Shown one piece after another: positions 1 through 8,264 of a DNA stretch of 64,000 bases. The position numbers and the translations under genes were made by a program. Position 1 is the first letter of the stretch; each line of letters starts with the position of its first letter. The DNA comes from CBDCUC01 sp965222485 (lineage in GTDB: Bacteria > Pseudomonadota > Alphaproteobacteria > Rhizobiales > Hyphomicrobiaceae), in NCBI GenBank assembly GCA_965222485.1, contig CBDCUC010000040.1:744001-808000 (forward strand). The letters are read 5' to 3'. Below the pieces are notes generated by a model. The model was not told the DNA's origin, did not search any database, and saw only the letters and a list, made by a program, of their open reading frames with translations.

Positions 1-284
1 TCGAAGAGTGCCTTTTCCAATCCAGACAATTTCAAAATCTGATGCGGCTTGGTGCGTTGGTTGATGCCTGTAACCAAAAGCCTCTTGGCCCGGCCCGCGC
101 CAAGCAGTTTTCCGGCTTCTCGAATCCGCTGCCCGCCACCTGTCAGCACAACGATGCCGTCTGCCTTTACCTCGGACGGCTTCGGGTCGCGCATGATGAC
201 CGCGGCAAATATGAGGAAGCCGAATAACAGCAGGCTGAGCAACCCGCCTGTCAATCCGATCAGCCATTTTCGCTTCGCCGTCAT
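1..284 (-). CDS. YdcF/ElyC-type DUF218 protein, N-terminal part (cut by window edge)
   Basis: Only the first 94 codons are present; the gene runs off the left end. It starts at an ATG (284-282) with a lysine/arginine-rich start, one hydrophobic membrane segment (about residues 8-29), and then the DUF218 opening: a beta strand ending VVLTGGG, followed by LLVTG about 25 residues later. DUF218 proteins such as YdcF and ElyC are membrane-anchored Rossmann-like proteins linked to envelope integrity and peptidoglycan precursor supply. Lying downstream of ftsE-ftsX on the same strand is the usual rhizobial arrangement and supports an envelope role. The exact biochemical function is not established. 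Confidence 0.8.
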   Translation of the reverse strand, partial: MTAKRKWLIGLTGGLLSLLLFGFLIFAAVIMRDPKPSEVKADGIVVLTGGGQRIREAGKLLGAGRAKRLLVTGINQRTKPHQILKLSGLEKALF

Positions 285-311
285 GATTATGTGTCGTCAC
301 CGAAGTTGCCA

Positions 312-331
312 GCCCAGCATTTTGGCTGGGC
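312..331. terminator. hairpin between ftsX and the YdcF-like gene
   Basis: A 7-bp GC-rich inverted repeat (GCCCAGC / GCTGGGC) with a 6-nt AT-rich loop lies between the ftsX stop and the next gene on the same strand. A second stem, CCGATGT / ACATCGG with a GAAA loop, sits at 371-388. Neither has a convincing T tract, so termination is only one option; they may be mRNA-stability or attenuation hairpins. Confidence 0.35.
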
Positions 332-393
332 GATGCGCGGGTCGGATCCAAAGATTAGCCAAAATCGAGCCCGATGTGAAAACATCGGTTAGC

Positions 394-409
394 ATGATTG
401 TACAATCAT
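394..409. promoter_or_regulatory. perfect 16-bp palindrome, possible operator
   Basis: ATGATTGT followed by its exact reverse complement ACAATCAT, in the non-coding stretch between ftsX and the YdcF-like gene. The symmetry is that of a dimeric repressor site, but no cognate regulator is encoded nearby. Confidence 0.35.
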
Positions 410-494
410 AATTACCAGGCCTGATTGATGCTGTTGTGCAACACTCTGGCCGCCATGTGCTGCCTGGCCCGCCAAGCCAAGCTGCCCACCCTGT

Positions 495-1601
495 TTACCA
501 GCGGCTGTTAAGGATGCGGTAGACGCCCATCCGCGACGTCAGCATGCACAACCCGGCAATGACAATGACGACAATACCAAGCAGGACGTAACCGGCTGCA
601 TCAAGCGCGCCGGTACCGATGAACCGCTGCAACTCGATCATCGTGACACTGCCGCCGCCAAGAAGAAGCATAGCCGCGGGCATCAGGAAAAAGACCGCCA
701 TCGCAAAACCAGCCCCAACAATTCCGGCACGAATGCCAAGCCTCAGGAAGTGCTTTTCAAATTCGCGCGCGATAAATCCATCCGTGGCTCCGACGAAGTG
801 CAACACCTCGACAATCTCCCGGTTCGACGCCATGGCGCTGCGCGTCGCCGATACGATGATCGCTGTCGTCGCGGCGGCAACCAGAACGAGAATGCCGACG
901 CCACCAAGTGCGAAGGACCGTGTCACGGTGCGGATCTGTTTCTGCCAATGCCTGTGATCGTCCAGCATGACACCGTTGAATGATTTACTGAGCGAGGCTC
1001 TAAGTGAGTCGAGGTCTGGCGGCGCCGTACGATCGAGTTTCAACGCAATCAGTCGAGGAACAGGTAAAGTTTCCAGCGCATCCGTTTTGCCGAGCCAGGG
1101 CTCTAACAGTTTGCTCGACTCCGCAAGGCTCAGGACATCAATATCTGCAATTCCCTGAGCCTGGCGGAGGAATTCTGCGACGTCTTGTACGAGCTTTTCC
1201 GTTTCATCAGTTTTCCCCGGCTCGATTTGGACGGTCACTTCACTTGCTACATCCTTAAGCCAAGCACTTGCCGACTGGTTGATCATGTAGACGGCGCCTG
1301 CGGTCAGGCAAGCGAGGAAGCACATGATTGAAATCACCAGGGTGAGCGATCGGCCGGTAACCGAGCCTGCCTGAACGATGGGCGCCCGGCGTGCGCCTGG
1401 TTCCGGCCCGCGAGGCGGCGTTGGCCCGCCTGGCGGGCCTGCATGGAAGCCATCGCGCCCCGCCGAAACATCGAGCGTCGTACGCTGTGTCGTGACATCG
1501 GCGGTGTATTCATTAGGACGACCGGTGGTTGCGTCATCATACGTGTCGGTCGGCTGGTGATACGGTCGGCCGGTTGTCGGTTTGTCAAACGATCCTGACA
1601 T
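495..1601 (-). CDS. ftsX: cell-division protein FtsX (permease-like)
   Basis: A 368-residue membrane partner of FtsE in the FtsEX complex, which controls septal peptidoglycan hydrolases during division. It has the FtsX layout: a transmembrane segment at about 86-107, a periplasmic loop of roughly 110 residues, then three more segments near the C-terminus around the FtsX-type permease domain. The first 80 or so residues form a cytoplasmic Pro/Gly/Thr-rich low-complexity tail, longer than in E. coli. The ATG start overlaps the end of ftsE by 17 bp, pointing to translational coupling. Confidence 0.93.
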   Translation of the reverse strand: MSGSFDKPTTGRPYHQPTDTYDDATTGRPNEYTADVTTQRTTLDVSAGRDGFHAGPPGGPTPPRGPEPGARRAPIVQAGSVTGRSLTLVISIMCFLACLTAGAVYMINQSASAWLKDVASEVTVQIEPGKTDETEKLVQDVAEFLRQAQGIADIDVLSLAESSKLLEPWLGKTDALETLPVPRLIALKLDRTAPPDLDSLRASLSKSFNGVMLDDHRHWQKQIRTVTRSFALGGVGILVLVAAATTAIIVSATRSAMASNREIVEVLHFVGATDGFIAREFEKHFLRLGIRAGIVGAGFAMAVFFLMPAAMLLLGGGSVTMIELQRFIGTGALDAAGYVLLGIVVIVIAGLCMLTSRMGVYRILNSRW

Positions 1602-2241
1602 GGCCCTCGTGCAGCTCCAGCCGCGGCGCTTTGAATTGCCGCATCAGTTGATGATCGTGTGTGGCGATGAGCACCGATGTGCCCAGTCTGTTGAGTTCGA
1701 TGAACAGGCGCAACAGGCGTCGTGCCATTTGTGGGTCCACGTTACCGGTTGGCTCGTCTGCTAGCAGTAGTTCCGGCTTTCCGATCACTGCGCGCGCAAT
1801 CGCGGCGCGTTGCTTCTCGCCGCCTGAGAGAATGGATGGAAACTCGTGCATGCGGTCACCCAGACCGACCCACTGCAAAAGGTCTGTGACATCCTCACGG
1901 TAGTCCTTCGTGCGCTTACCCAGAACTCTGAGCGGCAGTGCCACGTTCTCCCACGTCGTAAGGTGATCGAGCAGTCGGAAGTCCTGAAAGACGATGCCGA
2001 TCCTGCGCCGCAGTTGCGCGCGCTTGGCTGCGGAAACCTGACTGACGTCCTGATTGAACAGCTGAATGTGCCCGCGCGACGGATGAATGGACATGAACAT
2101 CAGCCGCAGCAAAGACGTCTTGCCCGCACCGGACGGTCCGGTAAGAAAGTGAAACGAACCCGGCCGCAGATGAAAGCTGACATCCGCCAACACGTCGCTG
2201 CCGCGGTCATACCGTATCGCGATGTTTGAAAGACGAATCAC
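1585..2241 (-). CDS. ftsE: cell-division ATP-binding protein FtsE
   Basis: A 218-residue ABC-type ATPase. Visible are Walker A GPSGAGKT (35-42), the Q-loop after VFQDFRLL, the ABC signature LSGGEKQR (138-145), Walker B LLLADEP (158-164) and the H-loop ATHD. It pairs with FtsX, which it precedes and overlaps. The start codon is GTG (2241-2239), since no ATG fits the N-terminal strand. FtsE works with FtsX at the division site, coupling ATP hydrolysis to activation of cell-wall hydrolases. Confidence 0.95.
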   Translation of the reverse strand: MIRLSNIAIRYDRGSDVLADVSFHLRPGSFHFLTGPSGAGKTSLLRLMFMSIHPSRGHIQLFNQDVSQVSAAKRAQLRRRIGIVFQDFRLLDHLTTWENVALPLRVLGKRTKDYREDVTDLLQWVGLGDRMHEFPSILSGGEKQRAAIARAVIGKPELLLADEPTGNVDPQMARRLLRLFIELNRLGTSVLIATHDHQLMRQFKAPRLELHEGHVRIV

Positions 2242-2671
2242 AGTGTTCCCGCAGAAGCCTTGATACGATTAATCACGCAAATCCTCTTCAATCGACGCGC
2301 GACTATGCTTGAAAGCGCGCCCATTGATCAATCTGCCATCATTGTGGCATCGCCGTGTGCACAGGTTTTTGAGGTCCCCCTGCCCCGGATTTGCACCACC
2401 TGATGCAGTCATATGCAAGAGTTTGGTGTGCTGACAAGACTTTCCTGCGCCCACAAGGCGCCGCAAAGTGTTCAAAGGCCGTAAAGTGGGACCCGTTCAG
2501 ATCGGGGCATTTTCGATTGGCAGAACGAGTTGGGTGGAAACACTTCCATAACGATGGATGATCGCCCAACAACTTAGAGCACTTCAAGCCCGTCAGCACC
2601 CTGACTATACCTCGCATGGATTTGGTGCCGGAGCCAACGACGGGCAGACGCAACTTGGGACAAGGAGGTCA
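2242..2671. other. intergenic region between divergent ftsE and hpt
   Basis: About 430 bp with no convincing gene; short open frames on both strands lack ribosome sites and recognisable content. It must hold the promoters for ftsE (leftward) and hpt (rightward), but I see no clear sigma-70 boxes or operator repeats. Confidence 0.6.
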
Positions 2672-3280
2672 ATGCGGGCCATGGCCACGAACTCTGACGG
2701 AAAACCCAGAACGGCCGCCCATTCCGGAGGCACTGGCGGACAGAGCCTGGAGGTAATTTTTGCACCTCAGCAGATCGCCGATCGCCTTTCCAGCCTCGCA
2801 CAGGAGATAGCCGAACGTTCGCTGGACCAGCTGATCGTTGTTGCCATTCTGAAGGGCAGTTTCGTGTTCGCTGCAGACCTGATCCGCGCTTTGCATAGGG
2901 AGGGCATGCAGCCGGAGGTCGATTTCATGACATTGTCGAGTTATCGCAAGAGCACGGTCTCTTCCGGCACGGTCGACATCCTGCGCGACGTCGAACTGGA
3001 TATACGCGGGCGCAATATTCTACTCGTCGACGACGTCCTTGATTCGGGGCGCACGCTCGCCTTTGCAAAGGATCTCCTTCACGCCCGGGGCGCCAACTGC
3101 ATTCTCACCTGTGTGTTGTTGGAAAAAAACGTTCGCCGCGCCGTCGACCTGACGGCCGATTTTTCCGCATTCGACTGTCCCGAAGCCTTTGTTGTGGGCT
3201 ACGGAATGGATCTTTCCCACCGCTATCGCGAGCTGCCCTTCATCGGGCGCGTGCTGGAAGACGACAATCAGGTTAAGTAG
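2672..3280 (+). CDS. hpt: hypoxanthine/guanine phosphoribosyltransferase
   Basis: A purine salvage enzyme that makes IMP or GMP from the free base and PRPP in the cytoplasm. The PRPP-binding motif ILLVDDVLDSGRT is at about 116-128, and the type-I PRTase order is intact (ILKGSFVFAADL upstream, VVGYGMD near the end). The frame is open from 2558, but the strong Shine-Dalgarno AAGGAGG at 2662-2668 places the start at 2672 (3-nt gap) or 2681 (12-nt gap); both are ATG. Either way the protein carries about 25 extra N-terminal residues before the conserved core. Confidence 0.92.
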   Translation: MRAMATNSDGKPRTAAHSGGTGGQSLEVIFAPQQIADRLSSLAQEIAERSLDQLIVVAILKGSFVFAADLIRALHREGMQPEVDFMTLSSYRKSTVSSGTVDILRDVELDIRGRNILLVDDVLDSGRTLAFAKDLLHARGANCILTCVLLEKNVRRAVDLTADFSAFDCPEAFVVGYGMDLSHRYRELPFIGRVLEDDNQVK

Positions 3281-3349
3281 TAAAACGCGGAACAGCCCTT
3301 GATCAGAAACGGTGCCCTGGGCATGCAAACGGTTTTTGAGGAGACGATG

Positions 3350-3712
3350 ATGGCTCGAATTCTATTGGCCGACGATGATGAGGCCTTGCGCGATTTTGCA
3401 AAACGCACGCTGGCTTCGGAAGGCCATGCCGTGACCGATGTTGCTAACGGCGGCGACGCGCTGGCCGAGCTTCAGGCGGCCTCAGACTCTATCGATTTGT
3501 TGATAACGGATATCGACATGCCGGTCATGGATGGAGTAACGCTCGCGCAAAAAGTTAGAGACGCCGTGCCCTCAATGCGCATCCTGTTGATGTCAGGGTT
3601 TGACTCCGAGTTGGACCGCGCATCCTCCCTTCCCGCTGAGCAGGCGGGCCTTCTGTCGAAGCCGTTCACGCTGGAGCAATTTCGCGCAGCCGTAAAGGAG
3701 ATGCTCGGCTGA
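3350..3712 (+). CDS. cpdR: CpdR-like single-domain response regulator
   Basis: A 120-residue stand-alone receiver domain with the acidic pocket DDD (8-10), phosphoacceptor Asp54 in LLITDIDMP, a conserved Ser/Thr region (LLMSGF) and the Lys-Pro pair in LLSKPF. Length, the MARILLADDDEALRDF-type opening and the C-terminal motifs resemble CpdR, which in Caulobacter and rhizobia recruits substrates to ClpXP depending on its phosphorylation by the CckA-ChpT relay. Two adjacent ATGs (3347, 3350) follow a GAGGAGA site; the second gives the standard N-terminus. The relay partners are not in the window, so the cell-cycle role is inferred. Confidence 0.8.
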   Translation: MARILLADDDEALRDFAKRTLASEGHAVTDVANGGDALAELQAASDSIDLLITDIDMPVMDGVTLAQKVRDAVPSMRILLMSGFDSELDRASSLPAEQAGLLSKPFTLEQFRAAVKEMLG

Positions 3713-3805
3713 AAAGCACGACAGTTTGCGCATTAGCTTGTTTGTATGCAGATCGCATACGCTCCGCGGATCTAACCTGCGGGCCGGATGGATGGGCCAC
3801 CGCGA

Positions 3806-4834
3806 TTAACCGCCCGTCACGCTCATATGCCGTTCGACTGCAGGCTTACGGCTTTTGCGGTCGATGACAAAGTCGTGCCCTTTCGGCTTGCGGCTAATTG
3901 CTTCGTCGATAGCAGCGCCGAGAATGGCATTATCGTCGCTTTGTCGAAGTGGCGCGCGCAGATCAGCGGCGTCCTCACGCCCCAGACACATGTAGAGCGT
4001 TCCCGTACACGTGAGCCGCACACGATTGCAGCTTTCGCAGAAATTGTGCGTCATCGGCGTGATGAATCCCAGTCGTCCGCCGGTTTCCTGAATGCGTGTA
4101 TAGCGTGCAGGCCCTCCGGTCTTGTAAGCGATATCTTCCAGCGTCCAGCGGTCCATCAATCGTGACCGAAGCACGGATAAGGGCAGGTACTGGTCGGTAC
4201 GGTCCCCCTCGATATCGCCCAGAGGCATGGTTTCGATAAACGTCAAATCCGCACCCCGGCCATGCGCGAAGTTGATGAGGTTGTCGACTTCGTCCTCATT
4301 GAAATTTTTGAGTGCCACCGTGTTTATTTTGATTTTGAGGCCTGCGGCTTCCGCAGCCTCCAATCCCTCCAGCACGGTTTTCAAATCACCCCAGCGCGTG
4401 ATCGCCCGGAACTTGTCCGGGTCAAGCGTGTCAATGGAAACGTTGATGCGCCGGACGCCTGCTGCTTGTAGCTCTGAGGCAAATTTCTTCAGCTGGCTGC
4501 CGTTGGTCGTCAAGGTAAGTTCTTCAAGCGCGCCTGTGTCCAGATGTCGGCCCAACCTCCGGAACAGCCACATTATGTTCTTGCGCACGAGCGGCTCGCC
4601 ACCCGTAATGCGCAGTTTTTTGACACCCTTCTCGACAAAGACGGAGCAAAGCCGGTCTAGTTCTTCAAGTGTCAAAAGCTCCCTTTTTGGAAGAAAGGTC
4701 ATGTGCTCGGACATGCAATAGACGCAGCGAAAATCGCAACGATCCGTCGCGGAAACGCGCAAATATGAAACACGGCGCCCGAATGGATCGGTCATGCTGC
4801 TGTCGGTAGGTGCTTGGGCGATATCTGTCTGCAT
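3806..4834 (-). CDS. moaA: GTP 3',8-cyclase MoaA
   Basis: The radical-SAM enzyme that, with MoaC, starts molybdenum cofactor synthesis from GTP. The N-terminal [4Fe-4S] site is CDFRCVYC (Cys33, 37, 40) and the C-terminal cluster is C-x2-C-x13-C around FCESCNRVR. The protein ends in the Gly-Gly tail required in MoaA. Its 342 residues match the family. It is monocistronic here, but mobA, mobB and fdhD lie within 10 kb, so the region is enriched for molybdoenzyme maturation. A second possible ATG at 4795 would drop 13 residues. Confidence 0.96.
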   Translation of the reverse strand: MQTDIAQAPTDSSMTDPFGRRVSYLRVSATDRCDFRCVYCMSEHMTFLPKRELLTLEELDRLCSVFVEKGVKKLRITGGEPLVRKNIMWLFRRLGRHLDTGALEELTLTTNGSQLKKFASELQAAGVRRINVSIDTLDPDKFRAITRWGDLKTVLEGLEAAEAAGLKIKINTVALKNFNEDEVDNLINFAHGRGADLTFIETMPLGDIEGDRTDQYLPLSVLRSRLMDRWTLEDIAYKTGGPARYTRIQETGGRLGFITPMTHNFCESCNRVRLTCTGTLYMCLGREDAADLRAPLRQSDDNAILGAAIDEAISRKPKGHDFVIDRKSRKPAVERHMSVTGG

Positions 4835-5232
4835 GTCGAGTTATGGCAGGTCCGGTCAATTACAGTGGAACGATGAAGACGAGCCAATCTCATGGCACAA
4901 CAGGGCGGCTGCGAACAGACCCTCAAACGCCGCCCTAGAACGAAAGTGGTATGCCGGCGCGCGCCGTGCAAGCTTTGCTGCGGCGCACAAGTCTCGCCAA
5001 TGGGCCCATTTAGGGCCATGTCGTCACGATCTGGATATCTTACGCCAGAGCGTCACCCTTTCCATCACCTCGGTAGGAAACGATTGAGCCATGAGTATAT
5101 CGGCTGCGCAAACAACAATCCCGACGATTGTGCTGCGAATTTTCGCGGGTTACTACTTTGTCCATTGAACGATGCTGAGAAGCTAAACGGTCGTCAAATA
5201 AGACCAGCCCAAACTGGGGGGACAGAAACACC
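4835..5232. other. intergenic region between divergent moaA and the MFS carrier
   Basis: About 400 bp with no supported gene. Open frames across it are short and lack family similarity. I looked for a molybdenum-cofactor riboswitch upstream of moaA and did not recognise one. Confidence 0.55.
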
Positions 5233-6891
5233 ATGACGGATGCAAATGTGTCATCAAGCGATGCCGCGGCGAGTAAGCCTGGCTTTCTTGACCGTGAAAA
5301 CATTGTAGCGAAAGCAGGCTTCAACAGATGGTTGGTGCCACCCTCGGCGCTCGCAATCCATTTGTGCATTGGCATGTCCTATGGTCTCAGCGTGTTTTGG
5401 CGCCCGCTGGAAAAAGCCATCGGCATCACGGCACCGGTCGTGTGCGAGAACATGACAACGTGGGAGGCGCTATTCACTACAACCTGTGACTGGCGACGTG
5501 GCGACCTTGTCATCATATTCACGCTCGGAATCGTGTTTCTAGGCCTTTCAGCCGCTTTGTTCGGGGGCTGGCTAGAACGTGCTGGTCCGCGCAAAGCAGG
5601 CATCGTCGCCGCATTGTGCTGGGGCGGCGGCTTCATCGTCTCTGCGCTGGGCGTCTACCTGCACCAGCTCTGGATCATGTGGTTGGGCTTAGGCGTGCTG
5701 GGAGGCATTGGCTTGGGCTTGGGCTACATCTCACCGGTTTCGACGTTGATCAAGTGGTTCCCCGATCGGCGAGGCATGGCAACCGGTATGGCCATTATGG
5801 GTTTCGGCGGCGGCGCCATGATCGGCTCGCTGCTCGCCGACGCGCTCATGAAGTACTTCGCAACACCAACGTCCGTTGGCGTCGCCGAAGCGATGGCCGC
5901 GATTGGCGTCATCTACATCATCTTCATGCTTGGCGGTGCCTTTGGTTACCGTGTCGCACCGGAAGGCTGGCGGCCGGAGGGCTGGACCATGCCGCACGAT
6001 GCAGCCCACGCCATGATCACGACGGGGCATGTGCATCTCAACAATGCGCACAAAACACCGCAGTTCTGGTTCATCTGGATTGTACTGTGCATGAACGTGT
6101 CGGCAGGTATCGGCGTTCTAGCGACAGCGTCACCAATGCTGCAGGAAATCTTTGGCGGCTCGTTGATTGGCGAACCAACGCTGGGCATAAAAGACCTGAG
6201 CGCGGAACAAACCGCCATTGTTGCCGGAATCGCTGCTGGTTTTGTTGCGCTGCTGTCATTGTTCAACAGCTTCGGTCGCATTATTTGGGCGTCGCTGTCT
6301 GACTACATTGGCCGCAAGAACACCTATTACTGCTTCTTTGTCTTGGGCATCCTTCTTTATGCATCGGCTCCGGTACTCGCTGGTTGGGGCATACCGCTGC
6401 TGTTCGTTGCAGCCTTCTGCATAATCCTGACGATGTATGGCGGTGGCTTCGCAACCGTGCCGGCCTATCTCGCCGATATCTTCGGGACGCAGTTCGTCGG
6501 CGCCATTCATGGCCGGCTGCTCACGGCGTGGTCGACAGCGGGCGTCTTAGGACCGCTCGCGGTCGTCTATATCCAGCAGGCCCAAAAGAACGCAGGCGTC
6601 GAATTGGCACAATCCTATAACTACACGATGTACATTCTCGTGAGCTTCCTGGTGGTTGGTTTGATAGCTAACGCATTAATCCGACCAGTGGCATCCAAGT
6701 GGTTGATGAGCGATGCGGAGCTGGCTGCAGCCAAGTCGAAGATGACGTCGACACCGACGGAAACCGGTTCCTTTGGTATCGGTTTCGGCGGTTTCAGTCT
6801 CGGCGTGCTTATCGCATGGCTTCTGGTCGGCGTCCCATTCCTGTGGGGTGTCTGGAACACCCTGGGTAAGGCCGCTGCGCTGTTCCAGTAG
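5233..6891 (+). CDS. MFS carrier of the oxalate/formate antiporter (OFA) family
   Basis: A 552-residue inner-membrane protein with about 12-14 hydrophobic helices. MFS hallmarks include the loop after TM2 (GGWLERAGPRKAG), LGGIGLGLGYISPVSTLIKWFPDRRG in the first half (an OFA-type signature, split here as two short motifs) and DYIGRKNTYY in the second half. OFA members exchange oxalate, formate or other small carboxylates. The substrate is unproven, but fdhD, Mo-cofactor genes and a formate-dehydrogenase-gamma-like protein nearby make formate or oxalate plausible. An extra acidic loop with two Cys lies between the first helices (about residues 70-85). Confidence 0.8.
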   Translation: MTDANVSSSDAAASKPGFLDRENIVAKAGFNRWLVPPSALAIHLCIGMSYGLSVFWRPLEKAIGITAPVVCENMTTWEALFTTTCDWRRGDLVIIFTLGIVFLGLSAALFGGWLERAGPRKAGIVAALCWGGGFIVSALGVYLHQLWIMWLGLGVLGGIGLGLGYISPVSTLIKWFPDRRGMATGMAIMGFGGGAMIGSLLADALMKYFATPTSVGVAEAMAAIGVIYIIFMLGGAFGYRVAPEGWRPEGWTMPHDAAHAMITTGHVHLNNAHKTPQFWFIWIVLCMNVSAGIGVLATASPMLQEIFGGSLIGEPTLGIKDLSAEQTAIVAGIAAGFVALLSLFNSFGRIIWASLSDYIGRKNTYYCFFVLGILLYASAPVLAGWGIPLLFVAAFCIILTMYGGGFATVPAYLADIFGTQFVGAIHGRLLTAWSTAGVLGPLAVVYIQQAQKNAGVELAQSYNYTMYILVSFLVVGLIANALIRPVASKWLMSDAELAAAKSKMTSTPTETGSFGIGFGGFSLGVLIAWLLVGVPFLWGVWNTLGKAAALFQ

Positions 6892-6912
6892 CGCAATTCC
6901 GCGCGGGCGGCG

Positions 6913-6936
6913 CTGCTCGGGTTGCCCCCCGAGCAG
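6913..6936. terminator. strong GC hairpin after the MFS carrier gene
   Basis: CTGCTCGGG and its exact complement CCCGAGCAG flank a 6-nt loop, 21 bp past the stop. No T tract follows, so it may limit read-through or protect the 3' end rather than act as a classic intrinsic terminator. Confidence 0.5.
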
Positions 6937-7007
6937 GCCGACGGCGCGGGCGCTTCGCTCCATTCGGAATTCGTTCCGGCGAGGTGTGCGAAGGGGGACG
7001 GCTGTCC

Positions 7008-7955
7008 ATGCAGGTTCGAGCAAATGCATCAATTTGCGCCTTGCTATTGCTCGGTCTTTTTGGTGCGACCCTCAGCGTGTCGAGCGCACCGCTTCAGCCA
7101 CACCCCATTGGGCAATCAAACACGCATTCGCGTATACCAATAGTTTTGCAAAAGGCAGGCGTAACCACAGCTCGCCCTGGCACCCTGCGTGCTGGTCGCC
7201 TATCCCAGGCGGGCGAACGCGAGAACGAATTGCGACATGCAAACAAGGCCGTGGCCCGTTACGGCGGTCTGGGACTGGTCATCCTGATGCTGGGGCTTGG
7301 CGCGCACATCCTCTGGGGCGACCGCGCGCAACCTGTCGCCAGCGGCAACGCACCAGATTTTGTAGGCTTCCGTGGTGCCAACTACTTGCTGGCCACTGCA
7401 TTCGTTATCGTTGTCGCATCAATGGCCATGACAGGATTGGTCCTGATGTACGGCGCGGGACTACTGACTGCTGTCTTCGGATCTACCAGTGCCAAGGTGT
7501 TGGAATCGTTGTGCCGGCTTGCGCATTTTTGGGGAGCGGCCGCCCTCGTAGCACTACCGATTGTCATGTCGGCCGCGTGGTTCGCGCGTGCCTTAAGGGC
7601 CAACAGGATCAACACAAAGCAGAGTGCGAGCAATGTCGCCAGTGCCTCGACAGCAGCGCAGCCTCGCGTGATTTTTTGGATCTACGTTCTGATCTTAACC
7701 ACACTGTTCCTCACGGGCCTAACACTTCATAGCCCGGTAAAATTCCCGGTGTTCGCGGTTGTGGGCGACACCTTGAGTAGGGTCGGGCTGGGGCTCGCCG
7801 ACGTGCCCTCGCTTGCAGTCCAATTTGCTCTTGCCTCACTTGTTCACAAGAGCCTCGCTATTCTCTTGCTCTGCTTAGGGCTTGTGCATACCTATTGGCG
7901 CACACGTGCCAGCCTCATTGCCCGAAGCACTGCCCGCAAGACGCTTGGCGCATGA
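7008..7955 (+). CDS. membrane protein resembling a cytochrome b (formate dehydrogenase gamma-like) subunit
   Basis: A 315-residue protein with a signal-like N-terminus and about five hydrophobic segments. Several His lie in or next to the helices (AHILW, RLAHFW, LVHKS, LVHTYW), and the order of the last two helices resembles the haem-binding b subunit of formate dehydrogenases and Ni/Fe hydrogenases. Similarity is weak and read by eye. The ATG at 7008 follows an AAGGGGGA site. It follows the MFS carrier and precedes a DUF6494 gene on the same strand, suggesting a formate-related operon. Without a catalytic subunit here, its electron partner is unknown. Confidence 0.45.
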   Translation: MQVRANASICALLLLGLFGATLSVSSAPLQPHPIGQSNTHSRIPIVLQKAGVTTARPGTLRAGRLSQAGERENELRHANKAVARYGGLGLVILMLGLGAHILWGDRAQPVASGNAPDFVGFRGANYLLATAFVIVVASMAMTGLVLMYGAGLLTAVFGSTSAKVLESLCRLAHFWGAAALVALPIVMSAAWFARALRANRINTKQSASNVASASTAAQPRVIFWIYVLILTTLFLTGLTLHSPVKFPVFAVVGDTLSRVGLGLADVPSLAVQFALASLVHKSLAILLLCLGLVHTYWRTRASLIARSTARKTLGA

Positions 7956-8013
7956 ATGGATTGCGCAACGTTATCACCAAGCGTGCCTTTCAACTAGAAC
8001 TTGGGGTTCCATC

Positions 8014-8208
8014 ATGGATGAAGAGAAGTTCAACATGTCGCTCCGAAAATTTCTCAAGCAGGTTGGTGTCACCTCTCAAAGAGAGCTTGAGACTTTGGTG
8101 CGCGAGAACAAACTCGGCGGTACCGGCACCATAAAGGTCCGCATGGTTCTGACCGCTGAGGGCACCGATCTCAATCACGTTGTCGAGCACGAGATCGACT
8201 TGGGTTAG
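8014..8208 (+). CDS. DUF6494 family small protein
   Basis: A 64-residue cytoplasmic protein with the DUF6494 pattern: an opening with FNMSLRKFLKQVGVTSQRE, then a short beta-rich C-terminal half. No enzymatic motif is visible and the family function is unknown. The ATG at 8014 was chosen because the upstream codons overlap the end of the preceding gene and read as spurious sequence. It is last in the rightward group with the MFS carrier and cytochrome-like gene. Confidence 0.7.
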   Translation: MDEEKFNMSLRKFLKQVGVTSQRELETLVRENKLGGTGTIKVRMVLTAEGTDLNHVVEHEIDLG

Positions 8209-8264
8209 TTTCGGTTTAAAAATAGACAACGCCGAAGCTTGACGGGTGGGCAGCGGTCCTACGC

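Noticed and set aside
2269..2653. Leftward open frames upstream of ftsE
   Set aside because: Unusual composition, no ribosome site and no recognisable domain.
3745..3761. Short inverted repeat GTATGC/GCATAC after the CpdR-like gene
   Set aside because: Six base pairs without a T run is too weak to call a terminator.
4794..5375. Several open frames between moaA and the MFS gene
   Set aside because: They overlap one another and lack motifs or ribosome sites; most likely chance.
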